From: Pieris napi
Taxonomy: Eukaryota; Arthropoda; Insecta; Lepidoptera; Pieridae
Length of the DNA stretch: 64,000 nucleotides
NCBI RefSeq assembly: GCF_905475465.1
Contig: NC_062236.1
Location: 4,350,001 to 4,414,000 of the forward strand
Direction of reading: 5' to 3'
Part shown: positions 12,601 through 22,499 of the stretch, piece by piece
Numbering within the stretch: the stretch's first letter is position 1
Layout of the letters: every line of letters begins with the position of its first letter
Notes under the pieces: generated by a model
Seen by the model: the letters and a program-made list of their open reading frames with translations, nothing else
Databases searched by the model: none
What the model was told of the DNA's origin: nothing
Made by a program: the position numbers and the translations under genes

Positions 12601-15600
12601 TCTTTAGATCCTTAAACCTTACTGCGATGCCCGAGAAATTCTGGAAAAACTCAATTATTGAAAAGCCAACTGATAGAGAAATTGTATGCCATGCGTCTGC
12701 TTGGGACTTCTATGATGGAGAAGATTTCAGGTATATTGATTTATCAATCTTCGTATGGGCTGGTATATTTTAATTGAAATGCTTCTTTAACATACATTTT
12801 CTTCTATCCTTATAAACTAAGAGCATTAGTGGTCCTATGCTGAAACGGAAAGTATAATATCTGTATCTGTTATTGTGTAACAGTCGTTTGATTGTAAAAA
12901 TGTGATAAGTAGAAATTATTACGTCAAGTACCGTTGATATGTCAAACGGAAGAGACTAGCTGCCCACGACACTTGAATCCTAGTTTGGTGGCTAAATTAC
13001 TTTCTCTTTTAACTAAACATCCATTTTTATTATGTGTAATAAAGTTATTTCTTTTACTTTTTCCTTTGCGTACTAGTCGCGTTCAAAATGATTGATGAAT
13101 AAATGCAACATAATCCGTGGAAGAAGTCAACTTTAGGCAAATTTAATATTTTGCATTCACATTTGGCTAACATAATAGAAATTCCTCATTGGAAACGAAA
13201 AGCATATTAAAATTCAATTTATGAAGATATTTGGCTTGGTTTTATATCTACGGTGGTGGTGATTTTAATGTTTTCAAAATTTTTCCCGTAACATGTCTGG
13301 CTTTTAAAGGATCAAACAGTGTTCGACAATTGACTATGAGTATTTCCAAACAACACACCACGAAATGGGACACGTACAGTACTTCCTACAATATAAAGAT
13401 CAAATGGTCGTTTTCCGAGACGGAGCAAACCCAGGTAATTTTAATTTATTTTGACAGGATCAAAATGTGTACAGTCGTGAGCAAAGAGTATTTTAAAACC
13501 GTTCACCACGAAATGGGCCATGTACAATATTACTTGCAATACAAGGACATTCCGGGTGTGTTCAGGGCAGGTGCTAATCCAGGTGATGTTGACGAGTAAC
13601 TAATATTTCAACGAAATTTTCAAGAAATTATATGTCATAGTTATACTACTACTATAGAGTATGGTCATTAAAGAAAAACAAAAAAGCATATCAGCCTTGC
13701 GATTCTGTAACTCACTTTTCTAACTCTCACAGCGGTTTTCGCAGCGGCGGTCGCGCTAAAATCAGTCGTGAAGCAGTCATTTTACGATTTGGCATTCTGA
13801 TAAACAATAAACTACAAGCTCCCTCCTTATCAAGAGTTCATATTAATGTTTAAAGAACTTTATTTCTCATAACAAAAATTATTTTTTATTTACATGAGAA
13901 ATTTAATATTATATACGAACGAGATACACGTCGCCATCAGCTAGCCCAATTTTAGTCTAATGGGCTCATTCTGATGTGTATCTTTAATGCCCTTTTGAAC
14001 TGATCAATCACGCTAATGTTACGAACCTTAGACGGCAACCGATTAAACAATTGCACACCCTCATACCTAATAGATCTCTTTAAATAATTTGTGCGCGGCT
14101 TTGGCAAGATAAGCAAACTCGCTCGACGAGTATTGCGTGTAGTGGTGTATTTGATTTTATTAAATGATATAAAATATTAACCAAAATTAAAGAATTGGTT
14201 AACAATATACGCTCAATTTATAACTCCTAATATCACATCTCGACATCGTCACAACACGTATATTAGGGTCATAAAATTGCAAATCGTGATTATATCGCAG
14301 AAATTGAATTACATATCATCCATTATAGGTTTCCACGAGGCGGTTGGGGACACAATTGCGTTATCTGTTTCATCACCCAAGCATTTACGTCGAGTTGGCT
14401 TGACCAGCGGTGATGCAGAAGATGAACAAACTGAAATCAATCAACTGTATAAAATGGTAGGTAAAACGAATATATTTTACTCCATCGTCTTCTATACTAA
14501 TGTTATAAAGAGGAAAGATTGATTTACAATTAAAATTACACTAGACCGATTTCAAAATTTATACCATCTTTTGAATGCTACATTATGCCGGGGTAGTAAA
14601 TATGCCGTATAAAAAATAATTATTTTAATTCTCTCTATGTCACTTTATTTTTTAATATTTCGTTAATAAAAGGCTATATTTATCTATTTATTAACAGTTC
14701 GTTGCCGAAACATAATACAATTGAAATCATTAAATGAAAAGGAGGGCAACTGGCGATTTAGTTACAACATTTAAAAAAAGTGTAATAGAATTAAAATACA
14801 TGTTTTGTTTAGTACATTAACCACACCATATCTACTTTCTATTTTTAAAAGACATAAAAAACCACGTGCGTAGTCTACATCGCAATTTACATTAACTTGT
14901 TATCAAGTAATTAAAATACATAGTATTACTAGCTGACCCGGCAATTGTTGTTTTGCCATGTATATTATTTATAGGAAACATTTTTTTAGTTCAATAAAAA
15001 TAACTATCTAAAATAGGGGTTGATCGTAGAGAGGTGAAAATTTGGGATTTTTTGGGATGGACACCTCTTATGACTTAGGGGTTTGAAAGATAGATAGTAG
15101 CCGATTCTTAGACTTACTGAAGATGCATTAAAAAATTCATAAGAATCGGTTGAGCCGTTTCGTAGGAGTATGAGAACGAACATTGTGACATGAGAATTTT
15201 ATATATTAGAGGAGACTACCTGGTTCCAATAATAATATACTAATAATTATTGACTCTTTTATAATAATAATAATAATGTTTTTCGTAAATTATTAGAAAC
15301 CTTGATCACACAAAAGGTATTTCATATACAATTATTTACGTATTTTTCCTATACAATTCTAGGGTATTGACAAAATAGTGTTCCTACCGTTTGCATACAC
15401 ATTGGACCTCTTTCGATACGGTGTGTTCCGTGGTGCTACCACTCCGGATGACTACAACTGCCATTATTGGAGGCTAAGGGAGGAACTGCAAGGTGTAGAG
15501 CCTCCTGTTACCAGGACAGAAGATGACTTTGATGCTGCTGCCAAATACCATGTATCTGCGGATGTGGAATATGCCAGGTGACCTACAATTTCCCTGTATT

Positions 15601-18041
15601 GATCTTTAAAAGATATTATTTTAATAAATTAATAATCTTAATACTTTTATTTTTACGAAGAATTAAACAAGAATATTTTAAGAGATAGGCATCTAAATCA
15701 TATATAAAACCTATTGGCATACGAATGGCTAGCTATGCATTCTTCCATCATGTACTCATGTATAAGTTTTTGCGTTAAAAATTATTTGCGTCATGGGGCA
15801 TCCACACGCTGGCTGTTTGTCACAAACACCGCAAACAGCAAACGAAGTCCCAAACACCAACCACAATCACCCAACACAAACAGCCATCCACATGCTTGGC
15901 GAACGTTCATAACATTCCGAATCGGCAAACATGGCGGACGACGAGCTTGTGGCAGCTATTACTTTCGGGTTGACATATTTTTATTATAAATTAAAGCAAG
16001 AGAAAGAAAAAAGGAAAAAAAGAAGAAAGCAAAGACGATGGTGGATGATTAAAATACATAGAAATCGTACAATAAAGTCTAAAGCAGTACGCTTTAGACT
16101 TTATTATTTGGGCTTTAATTGAAAAAGTGTAGCAAGTAAATACGTCCGCCTCCCGCAAGCTCGCGCGCATACTGATCGCTGCCAAACGTGTGGATACGTA
16201 GCAAACTGTTTGCCAAACATCCTTTGATCTGGCAACTAAAACCGACACCGATGCCGAACACTGCCCAACACAAACACAAACAGGCAAACAACGACAAACA
16301 CCCCTCCACACGTCCGTGTTTGCTGTTTGCTGTTGGCTGTTTGCCATTGTTTGTCAAGCGTGTGGATGGGGCTTTAAATACAAATCAACGGCCAAAGTTT
16401 CGTGTCCCAGATTCTCACGCTGGACTTCTCGTTGCTAAATTAGTCAGATAAAAAGTTATACACAGATAACATATACTACCATTAATAAATATCTTTGTTT
16501 TAGATACTATGTATCATTCATCGTGCAGTTCCAGTTCCATCGTGCTTTATGTCAAATAGCCGGTGAATACGTTCCGGAAGATTTAACAAAGAAACTTGTA
16601 GATTGTGACATTTACCAAAGTGTTGCCGCTGGGAATGCATTATCGTAAGTAAAATAAACGTAAATGTGGAATCGCCTCCGTATCGCTTCCTTCGCTAAGC
16701 AGATACCGTAATTAGATTTGGGAAGCCTTAATAGTCACTTTGGTCTAAAATACTAACATTATTTTTATTGTATTTCAAAAACAATTTTATCTAATATATA
16801 AAATTCTAGTGTCACAATGTTCGTTCCCATACTCCTCCGAAACGGCTCGACCGATTCTTATGAATTTTTTTTATGCATATTCCGTAAGTCTGAGAATCGG
16901 CTACTATCTATCTCTCAAAGCCCTAAGTGTAAGGGGTGTCCACCTCAAAATATTTTTTTTTACTTTTTAGACAATTTCTTTGTTATTATTTTTTTTATGA
17001 TACAGCATACAAAAATACATTCAACCCCTATTTTTTATTATTTTTGATAGTTATTTTTATTGAACTAAATTTTTTTTTCTAGATATAATATATATGGCAA
17101 AACAATGTTTGCCGGCTCAGCTAGTATATTATATGTTCCTAAAATAATATCATAAAACACAATGTACGAGCCAAGGCTGTACATTTAGCTCACTCAGGCT
17201 TCCTTAGTTTTATAAACGTGGCGATTTTCTAAATCGTCGGAGTTACGCCCCGAGAGTATAGCCAGCAGGCACTCTCTTCAACTATTACATTGCATTCATT
17301 CGTTACATAGCAATTAACATTTCATTATTTTGCTTATATTCAATTGTTGTACGCGAGTGCATAATATAGAGTAAAACTACATCCTCTATTATTTAAAGCA
17401 CCCTTATGATCCAGGATGACACACGATAAAAATATATATAATTTATATAAAATATATTCAATTAATTTACTACAATCCGTAACAATACTTTCATCTACCA
17501 GAAACATGCTGAAAATGGGATCATCTCGTCCATGGCCAGATGCGATGGAGGCTTTGACAGGTCAACGCGCGATGCGAGCTGATGGACTATTGGAGTACTT
17601 CCGGCCATTACACGATTGGCTGCAGGCTGAGAACCAACGGACTGGAGAGTACATCGGATGGGAGTCTAGTAAAATACGTGCGTTCTTTTTATCTCTAATC
17701 AAATTATATTAAGTAAAAATGTTGTATATAAAACTTGTCCTGTTTAATGTTCTTCATATATTTTAAATACCTAACAAATACAATATATAAAACAACATGA
17801 GATACATATTATTATATTGATGATATTAGAGAACACTCAAGAAAAATTACTTGTGGTTCATATTTTTTCCAATATTTATTTATTCGATACATCTACACTT
17901 CAATATGGCTTTTTAAGGCATTATGGTTAAGTGAACGTGTTCCTAATAGATATTTAATGGGTTTCAGAATATTGTAGTGAAGAGCAGAGAGCAGCTTTTA
18001 AAACAAAGGAGACGAAAACAGAATCTGCGCCGGAGTCGTGA
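9678..18041 (+). CDS. Ance: Angiotensin-converting-enzyme-like peptidyl dipeptidase, gene 1 of array
   Basis: This is a secreted zinc peptidyl dipeptidase (family M2) that removes C-terminal dipeptides from small peptides. Coding exons are 9678-9896, 10661-10916, 11292-11435, 11636-11827, 12463-12730, 13458-13582 (or the alternative 13310-13434), 14329-14456, 15363-15577, 16504-16644, 17502-17677 and 17968-18041. They total 1938 nt or 645 residues, and all phases agree. A signal peptide covers about residues 1-24. Using exon 6B, the zinc ligands are H377 and H381 (HEMGH) and E405 (FHEAVGD), with catalytic E378. H347 (CHASAW), H507, Y514, R516 and Y517 match the substrate-site and chloride-site residues of mammalian testis ACE. 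Six conserved cysteines and several N-glycosylation sequons are present. The intron that splits this region in genes 2 and 3 (after ..KQ/..RQ) is precisely absent from exon 5. Membership of the Ance family is firm; orthology to a particular Drosophila paralogue is not established. Confidence 0.93.
11483..11578 (+). mobile_element. SINE 3' fragment in intron 3 of gene 1
   Basis: GAAGGCAGAAGGCTGACCAC through CAGATTCAGAAAT and TTGTAGCGCCACGG matches the 3' half of the SINE at 34012-34299. The tRNA-like head is missing. Confidence 0.6.
13310..13434 (+). CDS. Ance: Alternative zinc-site exon 6A of gene 1
   Basis: The 125-nt exon is bounded by TTTTAAAG and GTAATT, with the same entry phase (2) and exit phase (1) as exon 6B. 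It encodes RIKQC.., TTHHEMGHVQYF and VFRDGANP, keeping both zinc histidines and the catalytic glutamate. About 29 of 42 residues match exon 6B. Differences cluster before HEMGH and between it and GANP (KDQMVVFRD against KDIPGVFRA). RIKQC and KDQ also occur in gene 2, and VFRDGANP in gene 3. Only 23 nt separate it from 6B, so both cannot be spliced into one mRNA. It has no stop or splice lesion and does not look like a dead duplicate. Confidence 0.8.
13458..13582 (+). CDS. Ance: Alternative zinc-site exon 6B of gene 1
   Basis: The 125-nt exon is bounded by TTTTGACAG and GTGATG. It encodes RIKMC.., TVHHEMGHVQYY and VFRAGANP and joins in phase to exon 5 (..DFR) and exon 7 (GFHEAVGD). I treat it as the default form because its GVFRAGANP segment resembles gene 2, but nothing in the sequence shows which copy is used more. 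Confidence 0.85.
13692..13826. mobile_element. Single arm of a foldback element, intron 6 of gene 1
   Basis: The segment from CAGCCTTGCGATTCTGTAAC to AACAATAAACTACAAGC matches one arm plus the loop of the complete hairpin element at 33641-33885 in gene 2, with scattered substitutions. The second arm is absent. Confidence 0.7.
13843..14152 (-). mobile_element. 5'-truncated LINE, C-terminal end of the reverse-transcriptase ORF
   Basis: On the minus strand a frame from about 14152 to a stop at 13952-13954 reads without interruption for about 66 codons (motifs ILPKPRTNYLKRSIRYEG, NRLPSKVRNI, ALKIHIRMSPLD). This is the typical C-terminus of LINE polyproteins. A 3' UTR then ends near 13843 (AATGTTTAAAGAACTTTATT), and the same terminal string recurs at 46718-46748. 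The clade is uncertain, possibly CR1 or a relative. Confidence 0.7.
14490..14597 (+). repeat. Interspersed repeat fragment
   Basis: The strings ATGTTATAAAGAGGAAAG, GACCGATTTCAAAA and GCTACATTATGCC match the repeat at 23535-23690 with an internal deletion. The first copy overlaps the end of exon 7's intron-proximal region but not coding sequence. Confidence 0.5.
14928..15211 (+). mobile_element. Non-LTR retrotransposon 3' end (probably RTE-like), intron 7 of gene 1
   Basis: The segment runs from CTAGCTGACCCGGCAATTGT through GGGGTTGATCGTAGAG and TTCATAAGAATCGGTTGAGC to GAGAATTTTATATATTAG. It is the first of four copies in the window (also 16793-17128 minus, 60078-60316 plus, 61447-61791 minus). 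The common 3' end and variable 5' end are typical of LINE insertions. The RTE assignment is from general resemblance. Confidence 0.6.
15795..16372. mobile_element. Harbinger-like nonautonomous DNA transposon in intron 8 of gene 1
   Basis: The ends are inverted (CATCCACACGCT at left, its complement near 16356-16369), followed by TGTTTGC-rich subterminal repeats. The interior holds a 63-codon frame (15931-16122) starting MADDELVAA, then a lysine/arginine-rich stretch and RRWW. This resembles the N-terminal part of PIF/Harbinger transposases but stops before any catalytic region. A perfect 15-bp hairpin lies at 16071-16106. The target-site duplication was not resolved. Confidence 0.6.
16793..17128 (-). 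mobile_element. Non-LTR retrotransposon 3' end, second copy, intron 9 of gene 1
   Basis: This is the complement of the 14928-15211 element: TGTTCGTTCCCATACTCC, then CGACCGATTCTTATGAAT at the left, and GCCGGCTCAGCTAGTAT at the right. The two copies face each other about 1.6 kb apart within the same gene. Confidence 0.6.
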
Positions 18042-18185
18042 CGAACCCACTACTTGATGTACTTAAATTAGGTTAAATTATTTTAGGATGTCAGTATTGA
18101 TATTATACGGTTTTAAGTATAAATACGGTTTTTTTCTTACTAAACGTTTTAAATGAATCCATTGGTTGTTTTAAGAGATGCGGCA

Positions 18186-18191
18186 AATAAA
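18186..18191 (+). terminator. Poly(A) signal of gene 1
   Basis: AATAAA lies about 145 nt after the gene 1 stop codon and is followed by T/G-rich sequence. It is the first canonical signal downstream of the gene. Confidence 0.65.
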
Positions 18192-18493
18192 AACTAATAT
18201 TGTAAATATTTTATGTTTTCTACTTTAAAACTGGGTTTAGTTTTGATTGTGCCCAGGTGATGTTCTATATTTAAAGCAAAATGATTCAGCCTTTTTAATA
18301 TGGTGGCATGCGCCATGCCCTGTGCCATTTCATGTCATGGGCTATTTCTTCATGTAGCTGAGATGTTAAAATTAGAAAAGCACATCCAAAATAAAAAATA
18401 ATAATTTTAAAACTATAATAAAGCCAAATGATTACCAATATGGTAAGATGATTTAAATAAGTTTTTTAGATTTTTTTATAATATAGTTGTTTA

Positions 18494-19176
18494 CATTGAT
18501 ATACAAAAAACTCAAGATGCACAGTCTCGAATAAAAGTAACGCTCGAAAGTGTCCCGAAACACTATTTCTGTCCCTTTCTATAACAGTATGTCTATAACA
18601 GTATATGTTACAAGCATATATTATTGCAAAATCAACCTTACGCGAATTGCTTAAAGTTGTTATTACAACGCAGTGTATACGTACTTAAAGCAATAAAATT
18701 TTACGACCGACCGTGGTCGGTAGGACAAGGTATTGAGTGGAGTCGAACATGACTTTTTTATTTACAACTATTTAACATAATTTAAATTTATCCGACTTTT
18801 TGGATGCTTTACAGCGTGCGTGGTCACGGTGACTGAAGACAAAAGGTGTTGGATGTTAAATAGTTGTAAATTTATAATAATACATAACTTTAATCCGCTT
18901 AAAATGTTTTTTCTATAAATTAAAAAAAAATGTTAAATTGGCTACCTCCTGACCTACACTTTATATAGCGTAAATATATTTGTCAAAAACTACACACAAA
19001 AAAGTTCAAAAGTAGATAAATTTATTTATAAAAAAAAACATAAATAAATAACATCGACTCCACTTATTAGACGCGAGACTATTTGAAATGAGCGCACAAT
19101 TTAGAATGTTGCGCTCATTTTTTGAGGACGTTTTTTAGACGTTGATTGTGCATCTTGGGTTTTTTGTATATCAATG
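18494..19176. mobile_element. hAT-like nonautonomous transposon just 3' of gene 1
   Basis: Terminal inverted repeats begin CATTGATATACAAAAAA and extend about 30 bp (left CTCAAGATGCACA, right complement CCCAAGATGCACA). They are flanked by a perfect 8-bp target-site duplication GTTGTTTA (18486-18493 and 19177-19184), the length used by hAT elements. Internal imperfect inverted segments are present (TAGTTGTAAAT and AGTCGA pieces). No transposase frame remains. Confidence 0.75.
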
Positions 19177-19304
19177 GTTGTTTACCAAGGCCAGAGTGAT
19201 TAAAATAAAGTGCGTCACTCGAGTTTTAAATAGTGTTGCTTCCGAAATACAGACTACTTTTTATTACCTCTATAAGAAAATAAATACGACGTAATAACAC
19301 GGAC

Positions 19305-19806
19305 ACGGAAGGGAATGCTTAGGTGGTTTGGTAGATCGGATGAATGAAATTGAGAAGCGATTAACAAGTAGGATATATAAGGCACGTGGATGGCGATGTT
19401 GGGTTGGGTAGGCCCTATGGTACATACCTGGACCAAATCCAGAAGATACAAGAGAAGGGACAAGTTTAAAGTACCCATAACCGCCGAGCATGCATGGTGA
19501 ATGTCATGAAAGTGGATGAAGCGAGAGCGGTAGGACAGGTCCGTGGGAAGTGGAGATCCGTGGTCTCTGCCTACCCCTTCGGAAAAAAGGCGTGATGACA
19601 TAAGAAGTGAATGCAACTCATACCGTAGATTATGTTTAATTCATTATCACTAGGTAGACATCCCTACTAAGTATTATCTTGCCCGGTCTACGCTCTTGAC
19701 TTGCAAACTGGTAGTAAATGTAAATTTAGAATCAATTTAACTTTTCTGTTGACGTTATAAGTGTACTTGTTTACCTATATGAATAAAGTTATTTTAAGTT
19801 TGAGTA
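19305..19806 (+). pseudogene. Decayed LINE reverse-transcriptase C-terminus plus a LINE 3' tail
   Basis: Fragments in different frames read LRWFG, GRPYGTYLDQIQK and, best preserved, DEARAVGQVRGKWRSVVSA. These are standard motifs at the C-terminus of insect LINE reverse transcriptases. Frameshifts and stops interrupt them. A second unit at 19690-19806 (CTCTTGACTTGCAAACTGG to GAATAAAGTTATTTTAAG) matches the LINE tail at 59256-59528. Confidence 0.6.
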
Positions 19807-20231
19807 TAAAATTTGTCAAATAAAAACAAATGAACGAAAGCGTTTAGCGAAGTTAATTTTGACAGCCAGTAACGTTTTAATTAAATGTTCGTTTCGACCT
19901 CTTTGGTGATAGTTACAATATACATTCAAATTTTTCCTATTCCAATTTAATCCATTCCACTTTTAACTACTAGTAGTTAAAACAACTTAGCTTAACTTAA
20001 CTTACTAGCTCTTTTATTTTTGTCATGAAGATGACTTGAAATTGTAGCTTTATTAATATTAAACTATAGTATATAAAGCTTCAATTCAAAATCTACTTTA
20101 TATAAAAACGAAGCCTTCGATATCTTGTTATTGAGACAGAACAAGAATACGTAAATAAGTTTGCAACGATGGTCAGGATACTTGTAATTAATTTACTAGA
20201 CAGGTTTTACACCCGAGGTTGACAATAAATA

Positions 20232-20394
20232 TGACATTGTACTGAAATAAGGATAATTCGCGTGAGAAGTGATGTAGTTAGGAATTAACCAGCCGAGTCG
20301 CAATTACTATCTTTGCTTAGAATTTTTTGTACTTACGTATATAAGTGGATAGATTCGGTCCTCATAACCCATCAGAAGTAGACAATGAATTACA
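20232..20394 (+). promoter_or_regulatory. Duplicated promoter-like segment, copy 1
   Basis: The segment is about 163 bp and is repeated at 21196-21354. It carries TATATAAG at 20338 and ACCCATCAGAA about 34 nt downstream, the layout of an insect TATA-initiator promoter. What it would transcribe is unknown. Confidence 0.4.
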
Positions 20395-20440
20395 AATCTA
20401 ATTATAATACCCTTTCCGTGACTCGAAACACTCTAGACGT

Positions 20441-20545
20441 CACAATAAATCAAGGGCGTAGAACGGAAGAAAATAACTGGCAATAAACTCTCCGCCACTC
20501 TTTTTAATCGCCATGTTTTTTTTACAAAACGTTTGTAAGGAGCTG
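20441..20545 (-). repeat. LINE 3'-tail fragment
   Basis: CAAGGGCGTAGAACGG, then AACTGGCAATAAACT and TTTTTAATCGCCATG matches the minus-strand tail at 39968-40240. Confidence 0.5.
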
Positions 20546-20699
20546 CAACCATTATACCATGTTCCACATGACATATTAAGTAGGTAATTAATCATAATAA
20601 CATGAATTAAAAACAAAGACTTGTCCTCTATCAGCAGGAGGTATGGTGAAATAGGAGCACGCACTTACATTCTCGTGGGAACAACACCTTTAGGAAACC

Positions 20700-20956
20700 G
20701 CTTAGCAACGTGGCTAAGTGGTTTCGACGTGTGACTCTCATCCCTGTTATCGTAGGTTCCCCGGCTGTGCAATAATGTAGTTTCTATGTACGCATTTAAC
20801 ACTCACAGGGTTGTGAAGAAAAAACATCGTGAGGAAACTGACATGCCTAAGACCCAAATAATTCAACGGCATGTGTCAGGCACAGAAGGCTGATAGCCTA
20901 CTTGTCTATTAAAAAAAATCAAATCAGAAACATACAGAAATCTGAGCTAACGAAAA
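20700..20956 (+). mobile_element. tRNA-derived SINE
   Basis: The order matches the full copies: A-box head (ACGTGGCTAAGTGGTTTCG), degraded B-box region (TCGTAGGTTCCCCGG), AACATCGTGAGGAAACTGAC, GTGTCAGGCACAGAAGGCTG and a CAGAAATCTGAG tail. Confidence 0.7.
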
Positions 20957-21195
20957 ACTAAAACGAAAAAAAAGCAACATGGCTACTACAAAAACTATGA
21001 TGAATTATTTTTATTCTTAATACTATAAGCACAACACTATTTCGTGCATTAACACAGGATAAAGAGAACAAGACATTATCTTTCGATAACTAAGATCTGT
21101 TTATTGATTCTTGCTCAGATATACTTCAGAATTGGGCGTATCAACATCGGTAAGTGTACAAATAGATAATAATAATATAGCTAAAGATTAGTAGT

Positions 21196-21354
21196 TGACA
21201 TTGTACTAAGAAATAATTCGCGTTTGAAGTGATGTAGTTAGGAATTCACCAGCCGATACGCAATAACTTTGCTCTGAAATTTTTCTGTTCCTACTTACCT
21301 ATATAAGAAAATAGTCCATTCGGTCCTCATAACCCATCAGAATTAGACAATAAA
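21196..21354 (+). promoter_or_regulatory. Duplicated promoter-like segment, copy 2
   Basis: This is a direct repeat of 20232-20394, about 0.97 kb further on. It shares GAAGTGATGTAGTTAGGAATT, TATATAAG (21300) and TTCGGTCCTCATAACCCATC. Small indels show that the duplication is not recent. Confidence 0.4.
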
Positions 21355-21511
21355 TTGAGTATATTATATACATTGCTATATTCAAAGGTTAGGTAGAACA
21401 TTTTATTAATAAAATTGTTAAGGTTTAAGCTGTTTATTCTTTACTAGGATTAATAGTAAGTTTATAGTGGTTGTGCCACGTAATGTCTTCGTATCTACAT
21501 TAGGTATTTGG

Positions 21512-22047
21512 TTTGACACATGGTCTCCTACCTTTACTATTGCCATTCCTTTCCGTCACATACAACTATTCGCGCGTAGAGGTGATGGAATGATATAAAG
21601 AATCCTGCACAAGGAGTAAACTTGTCAGGAGAGAACTGTCGTTTAGCGCTCGACGTGGTAACATCAAGGTGTCGTCGTTTAGCGCTTGGCGAAGTAACAC
21701 GTCAACAGACGTGTAACGCTGGCCGTGGTAACACGTGACCAGTTGCTGTGTAACACGCGAGTTGTGAAACTCTCCTCGTCGTGTAAGACACACCAGGAGT
21801 CGCCGCGCGACAGTTGCTGTGTATATATGTATAGTCTAAGCATATTCGCAGTAAAGCAAACGTCGTATTACACACTGTATTTTCAATAATTGCATTGGAT
21901 CGGTCCACGGAGAAAGAAACACCTGCACGACATCATCTCTTTAAGCCAAAAGCGCAGCATATGAGGTATGTAAAATCCTTCCCTCTCTTACTGTTTTTCT
22001 TTCAATATTATTCAATTGCAGTGAGAACTCCCTTCTACCGTGTGTCA
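21512..22047. mobile_element. Possible solo LTR
   Basis: The segment begins TGACACATGG and ends CCGTGTGTCA, inverted ends of LTR type. It is GC- and CpG-rich compared with its surroundings. It holds imperfect tandem copies of a 40-50-bp unit (GTCGTTTAGCGCT.. at 21638 and 21675), a TATA-like stretch near 21824 and an intron-like GTATGT..TTGCAG (21966-22021). No target-site duplication or internal retroviral-type genes were found, so this is tentative. Confidence 0.35.
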
Positions 22048-22499
22048 AACACTTAACGCCTCGCATACAGTCCACTCTTTCGCTTCAGTTATACCGTGCT
22101 AGACAATTATAATAATTCCTCTCACATAACGCCATAACGCCTTATATTTAGATGGATTGTGTCGCTATTACTAACCGTAACCATTATCTCAATGCTTACA
22201 TTTCAAATTCTTCGATCTAGAAATTTGGTTGATCCGCCACACCAATTAGGTCTAAAACAATTAAGAAATGTTTCATAGATTCGTACTTCGTTTGTTTGTT
22301 TAGAAAATGCATCTTTTGGTAATAATATTTACCAAAACTGTTAACGCTTAACGATTTCATGCAATACATCACAACTACAGGGGCGAATAATAATTTGCGT
22401 CACTATAATTGCGTCTAAAATGAATCGATTCTTTATCAAGCATTGCTGTTAATTGTATTGGCAAATGAGTTGCCAGCCCCGGCCTCAAACGGTTGGATT

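Noticed and set aside
13231..13599. 122-residue continuous frame across the zinc-site exons of gene 1
   Set aside because: It reads exon 6A in the wrong frame and runs through the 23-nt spacer. The correct reading is two separate exons.
15991..16357. Minus-strand frames of 80 and 118 residues
   Set aside because: They overlap the Harbinger-like element, have no similarity and derive from its TGTTTGC-rich repeats.
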